A stretch of 25,159 nucleotides of DNA from a virus (IMGVR_UViG_3300010885_033876:1-25159); one strand, 5' to 3'; shown: positions 1 to 8,179, counted from the stretch's first letter. Numbers and translations are program-made. The notes: a model not told the origin generated them from the sequence alone.

Positions 1-738
1 GATATAACCCTTTGCTAGATAGTATAGAGTGTCCTTGCATGCAAACATCTGCATGGTTGGATCAATCTTATTAGCAAAGTATTTTTCAAGTCTATGCTCG
101 TGGTTGCCACGTACGATATAAACCTGAGGAAAGATTCCAGCAACTTTACGAACAAATTCCAAAGCCATTGTGTACTCTAGATGCATTGGGATGTTCTTAT
201 CCTTGGCAAAGCTACTAGCGGCGTAACCGTCTAGTAAGTCGCCATTAAGAACAAGAATATCTGCATCTTTGTGTAGCCCAATAACTTCGTCAATTATTTC
301 TTGGTTTTGGAATGGAAAGTGAATATCACTTAAACTAAGAATCTTAATTGCTGCTTCTGCTGTGCTAGCTCTCTTGGTTAGGAAAACCTTGTCCTTTGCG
401 TCCTTAACGGCATCGAGATAAGCTTGTATACTACCTGCCTTCTCGACATCCTTTGTGACATCCTTGGGGTCTTCTGCGCTTGCTAGAGCTTGGATAACAG
501 TTGGCTTAGTAGGGCCAATCTTCTTAGTCTTGATGTTCTTACTACTTGGGATCTTATAGTAATTAATAATCTTATTCAAGGTAGAAGTAGCTTTAGGATT
601 GTCACCCTTCTGTACTTCTATGGCTCCCCTCTTGGCAAGGCGCTCTAGCGTATGCCTAGATATATTGTACTTAATAGAAAGTAAAGTACCAGGAATCCAA
701 GTATCAAGATCTTCTTTTTGCCAAATAACTGTATTCAT
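1..738 (-). CDS. Calcineurin-like metallophosphoesterase with N-terminal extension (C-terminus cut by window edge)
   Basis: The reading frame starts at the ATG at 738 and stays open for 246 codons to the window edge, so the C-terminus is missing. The metal-binding motifs of a calcineurin-like phosphoesterase occur in the correct order: SDIHFP at about residues 137-142, GDLLDG at 166-171 and RGNHEHR at 210-216. The family hydrolyses phosphomono- or phosphodiesters with two metal ions. About 135 residues precede the catalytic domain. The first 40 read like a helix-turn-helix (YNISRHTLERLAKRGAIEV), which suggests DNA or RNA binding, followed by a lysine-rich linker. A modest AAGG ribosome site lies upstream, and the start is 9 bases after the dnaE C-half stop, so it is probably co-transcribed. 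The substrate is unknown: DNA-end processing, RNA repair or phosphatase activity are all possible. The fold is firm; the HTH is an inference. Confidence 0.88.
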   Translation of the reverse strand, partial: MNTVIWQKEDLDTWIPGTLLSIKYNISRHTLERLAKRGAIEVQKGDNPKATSTLNKIINYYKIPSSKNIKTKKIGPTKPTVIQALASAEDPKDVTKDVEKAGSIQAYLDAVKDAKDKVFLTKRASTAEAAIKILSLSDIHFPFQNQEIIDEVIGLHKDADILVLNGDLLDGYAASSFAKDKNIPMHLEYTMALEFVRKVAGIFPQVYIVRGNHEHRLEKYFANKIDPTMQMFACKDTLYYLAKGYI

Positions 739-747
739 ATAGGGACC

Positions 748-3165
748 TTACTTTATTAAAGTAATTTTTCCTACTGGGCGAATCCGTAAGAAGTCATCTT
801 TCTTAGTTGCTTTGTAGGAGAAAAATAATAGGGAACAATAGTCAAGTTTGTCTTTCAATTCTTCATATTGATCTGAGAACAATGTGACTTCTGATATAGA
901 AGATAAATCTTCGATTGTCAATGTTGCCATTAATTTTCCTTTCGATTTACCACTTTTAATTTGCTGTTCTTTAATATGAGATACCGCAACGAGCAGATTG
1001 CCTTCGTTACTATTTGTTTCATCTATATCCTCTATTTGACTAATTAAAATGCCAGGAGGCGTCTTAGTGATATAGGACAGAGGATGGCGGCTAATAAAGA
1101 ACTTACAATATTCAGATTCCCATTTGACAATTTGAAGTGGGACTTTGTATCCCAGACTTTTCTTGATAGATTCTAGGTCAGGAAAGACAGGCTGTTCTGG
1201 AACTTTGAGTACCAATGGCTTCTTAGGTCTTAGTTCAGAGTAAACCTTCTTACTGTCAGAATCTAGTTGGACTGTAATGACACCAGCTTTTACTTTGGTA
1301 GTCCAGTCATCGAGCAATGCAGGATAAGCATCTAGCTCTTTGTTACGCTCAAAAGCTTGAACTATTCTTGTTTGATAGTTTTCAACCTTTGTATAGTAAT
1401 CAAAGATATCAGAAAGTTTCTCTACAAGCTTAACTCTGTCATATCCAAAACTATCAAAGGCACCAACCTTTGCAAGTATGCTAACAACGCCAGCATTAAT
1501 CTTTGTTCGATTAATTCTAGTAAAGAAGTCAGCCATGCTTGTAAAGGACTTTCGGCCACGAGCCTTCAGTATAAGATCGCTAGCTTTGTTACCAATGCCA
1601 TTGATCATGCCAAGGCCAAATAGGATAGTGTTATCATCCAGCTTAGTAAAACCAATATCACTATTGTTAATGCTAGGTGGAAGAATATTGTATCCCATCT
1701 GCCGATACTCGTTGATATAACGAACCAGTTTCTCTGGCTTACCACTCCTAACAGTCATTAGCGTAAGCATAAAGTCTGTAGGATAGTAAGTTTTAAGATA
1801 TGCATTGAAATATGTAATGAAAGCATAAGCAAGAGCATGACTTTTATTAAATCCATACTCAGCAAATGCTGCAATGATATTCCATATACGAGTTGCTTCG
1901 CTAGTATTAATCTGATGAAGACGTCCACACCCGTCCACAAAAAGTGTGCGATACTCTTCCATTAGAATAGCGTCCTTTTTGCCCATTGCTTTTCTAATCT
2001 TATCAGCTTCTTGTAAGGTTACACCTGCAAGAATTTGACATGCTGCCATAATTTGTTCTTGGTAAATAAGAACACCTCCGGTCTCAGCAAGTATACCATC
2101 AAGTAAGGGATGCAATTTATTTTGAGTCTCTTTAGTTGTCTTGTAATCGATATAGTCTTGGAGAAGACCAGAGTCACGAGGACCAGGACGATTAAGAGCT
2201 GAGAAAACTGCAAGATCCTGAACGCTCTGTGGCTTAAGATCAGCTACAAGCTTTAGGAGATAAGTCTCCTCCATCTGGAATAGGCCAGCAGTAAATCCTT
2301 TATTGATTAATTCAAACACTGCAGGATCATCTACTGGAACTTCTTCCTCTAGCCATTTAAGGGACTTGCCAATACGCTTACAGGTAAGATCATTAATAGT
2401 AAGACAGTCAATTCTAAGGATATCGAACTTAATAAAGTTCATCTTCTCTAGAGTTGGACCTTCCCACTGCGTAAGATTAAACCAGTCTGCGCCTTCAGTC
2501 TTGCTTTTGCGAATTGGAATCATCTGGTCTACTGGACTTGTACCAATTAAAACTGCGCTAGCATGTACGCTGACCTCCTTGGCTTGACCATCGACTGGTC
2601 CGCAAAGACTAAAGATTTCCTCATTAGCTTCTACAACCTTCTTAATGTGCTCACTATTGTCTTCAATTAGCTCTTTGTAAGTTACGTATTTACCACGGTG
2701 ACTTTCAGGCAAACTATCAGCAAGACGTTCTGCGTCAGCAATAGTTCTGTATGATCCATCTGCGTTCTTAAGTAACTTAGTAAAAGCCTTAACACTAGTC
2801 TTAAGAGACCATGGCTTATAAGTTGAGACACGAAGAACACGGTCATGACCATATTTAGTTTGCAGTGCTTTGATTAGATCATCAGCACGGACATTACAAA
2901 AGTCAGTGTCAATGTCTGGACCTTCGCCGTCAACGTTATAAGTTATACGTGAATCAGAATTGTAATTATCAGACAACTTAAGCAAATATAGAATTGCACT
3001 ATTAGACTTATTAGACAATGATTTCTGCGAATCATAAGCATTGTTTATAAATACTAGAGTTTCAGGAGTAAGATACTTAATCTCAAACTCCAAATAGTCT
3101 TTATTAACACCTGGCAACCTTTCCTTGTTAAAGAAAGATCGTATGTTTTCTATAGTAATTGACAT
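748..3165 (-). CDS. dnaE: DNA polymerase III alpha subunit, C-terminal half (catalytic palm, fingers, OB fold)
   Basis: This is the larger part (805 aa) of a bacterial-type replicative polymerase encoded as two genes. The catalytic aspartate motif PDIDTDF is at residues 83-89 and the third acidic site KFDIL at 246-250. Further C-family signatures follow: RPGPRDSG, LIYQEQIMAACQILAG and EYGFNKSHALAYAF. After these come a helix-hairpin-helix stretch (GLGMINGIGNKASDLI) and a C-terminal OB-like domain. The first 82 residues match no normal DnaE segment that I recognise and replace the PHP and early palm region, which the upstream gene carries. I chose the ATG at 3165 over an in-frame start at 3279 because GGAG lies 5 bases before it and it follows the preceding stop by one base. 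No QADMF-type clamp-binding motif was seen. The product should work only in complex with the N-half. Family assignment is firm; subunit assembly is inferred. Confidence 0.95.
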   Translation of the reverse strand: MSITIENIRSFFNKERLPGVNKDYLEFEIKYLTPETLVFINNAYDSQKSLSNKSNSAILYLLKLSDNYNSDSRITYNVDGEGPDIDTDFCNVRADDLIKALQTKYGHDRVLRVSTYKPWSLKTSVKAFTKLLKNADGSYRTIADAERLADSLPESHRGKYVTYKELIEDNSEHIKKVVEANEEIFSLCGPVDGQAKEVSVHASAVLIGTSPVDQMIPIRKSKTEGADWFNLTQWEGPTLEKMNFIKFDILRIDCLTINDLTCKRIGKSLKWLEEEVPVDDPAVFELINKGFTAGLFQMEETYLLKLVADLKPQSVQDLAVFSALNRPGPRDSGLLQDYIDYKTTKETQNKLHPLLDGILAETGGVLIYQEQIMAACQILAGVTLQEADKIRKAMGKKDAILMEEYRTLFVDGCGRLHQINTSEATRIWNIIAAFAEYGFNKSHALAYAFITYFNAYLKTYYPTDFMLTLMTVRSGKPEKLVRYINEYRQMGYNILPPSINNSDIGFTKLDDNTILFGLGMINGIGNKASDLILKARGRKSFTSMADFFTRINRTKINAGVVSILAKVGAFDSFGYDRVKLVEKLSDIFDYYTKVENYQTRIVQAFERNKELDAYPALLDDWTTKVKAGVITVQLDSDSKKVYSELRPKKPLVLKVPEQPVFPDLESIKKSLGYKVPLQIVKWESEYCKFFISRHPLSYITKTPPGILISQIEDIDETNSNEGNLLVAVSHIKEQQIKSGKSKGKLMATLTIEDLSSISEVTLFSDQYEELKDKLDYCSLLFFSYKATKKDDFLRIRPVGKITLIK

Positions 3166-3166
3166 T

Positions 3167-3457
3167 CTAACTCCAGCATTGACGGGCAATAGATTTAAAT
3201 AAGTGTAAAGTTTCTTTACGCTTATGATGTGCATTAGATACTTGGTTATTAACCATAATGTATCTAAAGAATAAAGCAAGTAATATTAAAAAAGGATGCT
3301 TAATAGCCCAGAAGTTCTTCTTGTTAAATATAGACTTAAGAATAAAAGACTCCTTTAGAGATTCTATGCTTTGAGTTTCTGTATTGTAAACAAATTCTTC
3401 TGCAATTGTGTTGCGATAAGGAACCTCTGGCATATCTATTTTTATATTTTTAAGCAT
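3167..3457 (-). CDS. Small membrane-associated protein between the two dnaE halves
   Basis: I do not recognise this 96-residue product. It is probably real. Its ATG overlaps the stop of the dnaE N-half by 8 bases, AAGGA lies 5 bases upstream, and its TAG ends one base before the ATG of the dnaE C-half, so translation of all three is likely coupled. The N-terminal half is polar with acidic residues. A hydrophobic segment at about residues 54-69 (HPFLILLALFFRYIMV) could span or dip into the membrane, and the C-terminus is basic. It contains no LAGLIDADG, GIY-YIG or HNH signature, so it does not look like the homing endonuclease that could have split the polymerase, although it may be a remnant. 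Its position suggests a polymerase accessory or membrane tether, but nothing in the sequence proves that. Confidence 0.6.
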   Translation of the reverse strand: MLKNIKIDMPEVPYRNTIAEEFVYNTETQSIESLKESFILKSIFNKKNFWAIKHPFLILLALFFRYIMVNNQVSNAHHKRKETLHLFKSIARQCWS

Positions 3458-4730
3458 TTAATTCCTTCATATCCTCTGAAAAGTCTAAAGATATTCTTAC
3501 TCGACCAGGATTCAGGAAGCGCTCAAAGAGTAAGCCATGCTTAACAGGATCAAGATGCTTAGCAGTGATTCCAAGTGACCATGAGATCAAAGATCCGCCA
3601 CCAGAACCACGTGCTGGGCCAACGGGTATACCCATACCCTTAGCAAGACTAACATAGTCCTGAACGACAAGGAAATAAGAACTATAACGAGCCTCGTCAA
3701 TGACTTGGAACTCGTATTTAATTCTATCCTTATATGCCTTAGGAACATCCGCCCAGGTAGCTACGCCAAGTCTAGCTATAAGTCCAGCCTTAGCCTTCTT
3801 AAGCAACATTAAGCTTGTGCCTTCCGGAGTAAGACCTTCAAGCTGAAGATTGGGAGCTCTAGTGACTCTTTCAAAGTAGTCACCATCTACAAGATCTGCT
3901 ACATGCTGAGTATTAGTAATTGCTTCGTGTGGCAATTGCCAATCGTCGCATAAGCCCTTAGCAAATTCCGCATCATACATCCAAGCATTGTGGTCTTGGA
4001 CTTCATATGGCATTGTATCTGGAGTCTTATGCATACTCACACACATAACATAGCTACGTAGTTTATACTGATCTTGGTTCTGATGATGTGCATCTGCAGT
4101 AAGGACAAGGGGAATATTCTTGCGTTTACTTAGATCAATTAGATATTGATTATAGCCATATTGCTTTTCAACATTGTTATGCTGAAGCTCAAGGAAGAAG
4201 CTGTCGTCGCCGACTGCCTCTCTAACTTCATCACACCATCTATCAATCTTTGCATGTTCACCCCAGTGCCAGTACTTAAAGCACTGACTACTGATACAAG
4301 TACTAGTAGCAATCAAGCCCTTAGCATGTTGCTTAAACATCTCTAAGTCAATGCGAGGATAACGATAAAAGCCATCCTCATATGAATACTTAGTAAGCTT
4401 CATAAGATTCTTATAGCCTTCTTCATTCTTAGCAAGTAATAAGAAGTGGCCATTGTTAACTGCCTTCTCTGCAACGCCATTCTCTGGCATAAAATCAGAC
4501 TTAGTCTTAGCATCATTAAATGCAAGATAAGTCTCATTGCCAATAATAGGCTTTACATTAGCAGCCCGGCAACCTTTTACAAACTCTGGAATGCCACCCA
4601 TATATCCATGGTCGGTCAAAGCAACTGCATTCATCCCTCTAGACGCAACAATCTTGCCCATTTGATCAGCTGGCTGTAAGCCATCAAGCAATGAATAATA
4701 ACTATGTGCGTGAAGATGTACCATTCCCAT
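3450..4730 (-). CDS. dnaE: DNA polymerase III alpha subunit, N-terminal half (PHP domain and start of palm)
   Basis: This 426-residue protein carries the PHP domain and the first part of the polymerase palm. PHP motifs are HLHAHS at residues 5-10, LLDG at 14-17, TDHG at 40-43, NETYL at 65-69, H95 in GHFLLLAKNEEGYKNL, C145 and TADAHH at 211-216. Together they supply all nine metal ligands known from proofreading PHP domains. The nucleotide-binding loop follows as GPARGSGGGSLISW, then FERFLNPGRV at about 402-411. The protein ends 15 residues later, exactly where a normal DnaE would enter the PDxDxDF catalytic motif. That motif is in the downstream gene at 748-3165. An in-frame TTG at 4760 exists, but I chose the ATG at 4730 because GAGAG lies 6 bases upstream and the protein then begins at the family's usual N-terminus. 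It should pair with the C-half to form one active site. Confidence 0.93.
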   Translation of the reverse strand: MGMVHLHAHSYYSLLDGLQPADQMGKIVASRGMNAVALTDHGYMGGIPEFVKGCRAANVKPIIGNETYLAFNDAKTKSDFMPENGVAEKAVNNGHFLLLAKNEEGYKNLMKLTKYSYEDGFYRYPRIDLEMFKQHAKGLIATSTCISSQCFKYWHWGEHAKIDRWCDEVREAVGDDSFFLELQHNNVEKQYGYNQYLIDLSKRKNIPLVLTADAHHQNQDQYKLRSYVMCVSMHKTPDTMPYEVQDHNAWMYDAEFAKGLCDDWQLPHEAITNTQHVADLVDGDYFERVTRAPNLQLEGLTPEGTSLMLLKKAKAGLIARLGVATWADVPKAYKDRIKYEFQVIDEARYSSYFLVVQDYVSLAKGMGIPVGPARGSGGGSLISWSLGITAKHLDPVKHGLLFERFLNPGRVRISLDFSEDMKELNA

Positions 4731-4749
4731 ATCATTCTCTCTTATGTTA

Positions 4750-4798
4750 AAAATGAACAAACACCAATAGGTGACAAGGCTAAGTATAGCCCGTCACC
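4750..4798 (-). terminator. Stem-loop between phoH and dnaE N-half, possible weak terminator
   Basis: On the minus strand an outer 6-bp stem (GGTGAC/GTCACC, 4770-4775 with 4793-4798) encloses an inner 4-bp stem (GGCT/AGCC, 4778-4781 with 4788-4791) around a 6-base loop. The sequence after it (TATTGGTGTTTGTTCATTTTT) is T-rich but interrupted. It fits a leaky terminator or an RNA-processing/stability hairpin that sets phoH apart from the polymerase genes. This 97-base gap (4731-4823) is one of the longer ones in the window and holds nothing else that I see. Confidence 0.5.
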
Positions 4799-4823
4799 AC
4801 ATGGTTTGCAATAGCAAAAAGTA

Positions 4824-5726
4824 TTAAGCGACTAGTTTCTTGCAGATCTGTATTCCAAGCTCAGCCAAAGGACTGCGCTCAATTTCAATAAGTTCTACGA
4901 AACTAGTAAGCGGACTCTCTTGATAAATGTCAAGTCCGATTGTTTGAAGGACTGGGCAAAGTTTACCTTTACGGTTTTCTTTTTCGTCAATCTGATCTGT
5001 ATCAGCCATAAGTATTAACTTACTCTTCTCACCTAGACGAGTGATTAGAGTCTTGAACTGATGGATCTCAACGTTCTGGGCTTCATCACAAATGACTAAA
5101 GCATTTGTAAAGTCTTCACCACGCATATATTCCAAAGGAATGCATTCAATCTTGCCTTCTTCGAGCTTCTGCTCAAAGATCTTTAGGTAAGTTTTACCCC
5201 AGATCTTTGCAAGAGCGCGTTCGTAAGAGCTGAAAACAGGTTTCATCTTGTCTATGATTGTGCCTGGAACATCGCCAATTCTGCCACCGCTAGCAGTCGT
5301 AGCTTGGGCTCTGCTTTTAGTTAGAATAATTCTTTCGAATTTCTTCTCATCAAGCATATTAATTGCAGCAACCATTGTTACATAAGTCTTACCTGAGCCA
5401 GCGCCACCAAAGACTGTAAGCATTGGGATAGTTTGATCATATAAAGCAGACAGTAAATATTTTTGCTCTAAGTTCTTAGGTGTAAATTTCTTAACTGTAG
5501 GTAGATTTATATTGACTAAAGCTTCTCCATTCCAACGTTTAAGAGCACTATAGCTTCCATGTCTAAAACACCAATAGCTATTAACTGGGGGTGGTGTCAT
5601 CTCAAGCCATGGATCAAAGTCAAGATCATCAATAGTAACAGGGTCGTCTGTGAATAAAGGCCCTAAATCTGCTGAATATTCCACATCAATTATTGTAGGA
5701 TGAAATATTTCCTTTGGCTCTTGCAT
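4824..5726 (-). CDS. phoH: PhoH-family ATPase
   Basis: A 300-residue PhoH-like P-loop ATPase. The Walker A motif GGAGSGKT is at residues 107-114 and the Walker B motif LVICDEAQN at about 211-219. Both are followed by the typical FKTLITRLG and LILMADTDQID segments of the SF1-helicase-like PhoH core. The first 85 residues lack a recognised domain and are acidic and proline-containing. phoH is common in large phages as a presumed nucleic-acid-dependent ATPase; its role in infection is unsettled and it is not a reliable marker of phosphate control. It starts 8 bases after the VWA gene stop, so it probably shares the recA-MoxR-VWA transcript. A stem-loop lies downstream. Family assignment is firm; function is only what is known of the family. 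Confidence 0.93.
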   Translation of the reverse strand: MQEPKEIFHPTIIDVEYSADLGPLFTDDPVTIDDLDFDPWLEMTPPPVNSYWCFRHGSYSALKRWNGEALVNINLPTVKKFTPKNLEQKYLLSALYDQTIPMLTVFGGAGSGKTYVTMVAAINMLDEKKFERIILTKSRAQATTASGGRIGDVPGTIIDKMKPVFSSYERALAKIWGKTYLKIFEQKLEEGKIECIPLEYMRGEDFTNALVICDEAQNVEIHQFKTLITRLGEKSKLILMADTDQIDEKENRKGKLCPVLQTIGLDIYQESPLTSFVELIEIERSPLAELGIQICKKLVA

Positions 5727-5734
5727 TGAGTTCC

Positions 5735-7078
5735 TTACAAATAGATCTTGTTCAAGTTAGGTAATTTACGATTGACTGTCTCCTTTGGCACAACTAGATA
5801 AAATTTATTTGTAATATTACTTTTATTTATTTCTGGAATTATCCCATCAGTGAAACATAATATTGCGTCATATTTGTATCTACCGTTATGTTGATTAATT
5901 CTTTTTATTGCAGGATTCAAATCTGTTCCGCCACCACCTTTCCAATCAATACTATCTGCAAAGCTTCTGTTCTTTGTCTTTACTAATTCTTCTCTAACGA
6001 CTGTATCACCCATCAGGTAATGTATGTTTGCATGCCTTGATAACTTCTTTATATAAGATACAAATTTTTGAGCAAGCAACAAGTCAATGCTACCACTTGT
6101 ATCAAGAATACAAGCAATTAGAGGGCGAGTAGTTTTCTCATGACCAGGCAATACTCCAGGAAGTACGCAGTTATACTTAGCCCAAGAAGGGTTAGATTTA
6201 TTTTTCTTACCTGCTCTTTTTAACTGTTCAATTAGTCGCAAAGCAGTGTCAGAAGTTTCTTTTACTGTAATCCTTTGAGTATCATATTTCTCAAAACTAG
6301 TGTCATTTAAAAATGGGTCTTGAGAGATATCTGGAATTTTTGCTATCTGTTTTTCTAATGTAGCTTCTCTATCCTTAATCTCTTCATCTGTCAGCTCAAA
6401 GTCGTCAAGCATATCATCAGAAAGATCTGATTCAGCTTTCAAGATGTCTTCATCAGTGACATTAAGTTTAAGCCATTCAAAAATTTCCTCAGTAGTTATC
6501 TTAAAAATACTTCTTCTTAGTCCGCCTAGTCCCTGATACAAAGGACTAGATGGAGAAAGATAGTGAAGAGATAGACTAGGATGATTTATGTTTCCTAGCT
6601 CTTTCACTCCAGTATAAAAGACATTGTCTACAACATTAGTAAACCCGTAATCCGGCTGTAAACAATCGTAAGACTGATCTTCGAATAGGAGTTCGGTGTT
6701 TAACTTTATGTCCTGAGCAATGTTAAGTAACAAATGATATTGTCTTGGCGTCTTATACATCTTCACAGGATGGGCATATATAAAATGCTTTAACTCGTGA
6801 AGAATAATAAAAGCGTTCTGATGCTCAGAGTAAGTTGCCATCTTGTCTGCGTGCAGATAGAGACAATACTCTTTGCTTTCCTTATCCCAGGATATAGCAG
6901 CAATGAACTTCTCACCAAAACCTTGTTCTTTTACTGTTGTATCGTTTAGATAATGCTTATTTATATATGGCAAGTATCGAAATAAATAATTGTAATTAAA
7001 TACATAAGATTTAGTACTTGAAGATGATTTAAAGGATAAATCCGAAATGTATTTTATTAATTTATTTATATTGCTCAT
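5735..7078 (-). CDS. Metallopeptidase-like plus VWA-like domain protein (MoxR partner)
   Basis: A 447-residue protein of the DUF2201 type. The N-terminal half contains a zincin-like motif HELKH at residues 94-98, followed by NIAQDIKLN at about 119-127, as in the putative metallopeptidase domain. The middle (about 200-260) is acidic and helical. The C-terminal third is a VWA fold with MIDAS elements DTSGS at 326-330, GGGGTD at 381-386 and FTDG at 409-412, so metal-dependent adhesion looks intact. The start overlaps the stop of the MoxR gene as ATGA, which I prefer to the in-frame ATG at 7099 because neither has a strong ribosome site. MoxR ATPases usually work with VWA proteins encoded beside them to remodel or assemble targets, so these two gene products probably form a complex. 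Whether peptidase activity exists is unknown. Confidence 0.85.
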   Translation of the reverse strand: MSNINKLIKYISDLSFKSSSSTKSYVFNYNYLFRYLPYINKHYLNDTTVKEQGFGEKFIAAISWDKESKEYCLYLHADKMATYSEHQNAFIILHELKHFIYAHPVKMYKTPRQYHLLLNIAQDIKLNTELLFEDQSYDCLQPDYGFTNVVDNVFYTGVKELGNINHPSLSLHYLSPSSPLYQGLGGLRRSIFKITTEEIFEWLKLNVTDEDILKAESDLSDDMLDDFELTDEEIKDREATLEKQIAKIPDISQDPFLNDTSFEKYDTQRITVKETSDTALRLIEQLKRAGKKNKSNPSWAKYNCVLPGVLPGHEKTTRPLIACILDTSGSIDLLLAQKFVSYIKKLSRHANIHYLMGDTVVREELVKTKNRSFADSIDWKGGGGTDLNPAIKRINQHNGRYKYDAILCFTDGIIPEINKSNITNKFYLVVPKETVNRKLPNLNKIYL

Positions 7079-8178
7079 TCTAATGTATTGACCTGCCATT
7101 TTGTTTGAGACAACATAGCATAGAATTCAGGATACTCTTTTGCATATTGCAAAATATACTGAGTACTAGCTAGTTGATCCTTTGTCAAGGTTGGAATTAA
7201 GTTCTTATACTCAGAGAAAACAAGAACACTATCATAGTAGTCTATGGTCTTTGAGTTAATTCTATTAAGAATAGAATCGTTAAAGAATGATTCTTTAGCA
7301 ATCCAGTCCTTGTTAAGAAGAATGTTAAGCCATTTATTAGCAATGTTAGATTTAATTAGACCACTGGCAAGTGCAAAGACTGCCGTCTTTGTCTCCCCAG
7401 TAATCTCTATGCCATTAGTTCTGGCCCAGAGAGTCCAAAGAGCAAGACGATTAAGCATCTCGATAGTACGAGGACATGGGCTAATTTCTTTTTCGATATC
7501 CCATTCTCCTGCAAGTTGACCCGACTGTATATTCTCAATAGGATTATTCATATTAGAGAGGATATACGACATAGCTGGATCAATTATGTCGGAGCATTGA
7601 GATAGGAATTCAGAAGTTGTTAAGTTGTAATGGACATGAGCCCATCTGCTTTTCATAGCTTTGTCTAGTGTATCTGTGTTGAACTCACCAACAGGAGGGT
7701 TACAAGCACTGATTAGGCGGCTATTTTGAGGTAAGGCATACTCACCTAGCCGACGCTCTGCTGTGATACTCATCATTGCGTTAATGCCTTCTTGCGTGCC
7801 ACGATTTAATTCGTCTACAAAAAGAACAAAGAAATCTGAGTCTACAGAGTTTGGAAGCCAGGAAGGCTTTGTCTTTCTATGGACCATCCGTTCAGCATCT
7901 ACAACTGGTATACCCCAGTCTGCAGTGTCCGTATGTGCTAATCTAAGATCAAAAGATGAAGGATTAAACACACTAGATACTTGACGTTTAGCAAAAATAC
8001 TCTTACAAAACATAGGAGTCTCAAGCTTTAGGTCTCGAAAGAAATTATCTATTGTCTTGGATATAATCGTGCTTTTACCAATGCCACTAGCGCCCCAGAC
8101 GCAAACAGGAATGTCTGCGTCCAGGGCTATTCTAGCGACTTTTTCTAATTCACTAGAGGAGATTGTCAATGACGCCAT
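7075..8178 (-). CDS. MoxR-type AAA+ ATPase
   Basis: A 367-residue AAA+ protein. Walker A is GASGIGKST at residues 29-37 and Walker B is FVLFVDELNRG at about 117-127. After these come an ITAERR-like stretch and a RLISACNPP segment (sensor 1 with the conserved Asn), both characteristic of the MoxR/RavA branch. The C-terminal part is helical. It lies one base after recA with AAGGA upstream, and its stop overlaps the start of the VWA/metallopeptidase gene (ATGA). MoxR ATPases act as chaperones for VWA partners, metal insertion or complex remodelling. In this phage the target is unknown; it could be a replication complex, given its neighbours, or a host machine. The ATPase call is firm and the partner call is strong by context. 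Confidence 0.88.
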   Translation of the reverse strand: MASLTISSSELEKVARIALDADIPVCVWGASGIGKSTIISKTIDNFFRDLKLETPMFCKSIFAKRQVSSVFNPSSFDLRLAHTDTADWGIPVVDAERMVHRKTKPSWLPNSVDSDFFVLFVDELNRGTQEGINAMMSITAERRLGEYALPQNSRLISACNPPVGEFNTDTLDKAMKSRWAHVHYNLTTSEFLSQCSDIIDPAMSYILSNMNNPIENIQSGQLAGEWDIEKEISPCPRTIEMLNRLALWTLWARTNGIEITGETKTAVFALASGLIKSNIANKWLNILLNKDWIAKESFFNDSILNRINSKTIDYYDSVLVFSEYKNLIPTLTKDQLASTQYILQYAKEYPEFYAMLSQTKWQVNTLE

Positions 8179-8179
8179 T

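Noticed and set aside
2900-3520. An intein or split intein at the dnaE break
   Set aside because: The N-half does not end in a Cys/Ser-led intein block and the C-half has no HN followed by Cys, Ser or Thr before PDIDTDF. Both halves have their own ribosome sites, and a separate gene lies between them.
2900-3520. A group I or II intron interrupting dnaE
   Set aside because: The whole interval is open reading frame with ribosome sites and coupled starts, and no intron core is evident by eye. It cannot be fully excluded without an RNA-structure search or RT-PCR.
5735-8178. MoxR-VWA pair as an anti-phage defence system
   Set aside because: It is embedded in a phage replication operon with recA and phoH, without a nuclease or toxin effector; a phage-chaperone role is simpler.
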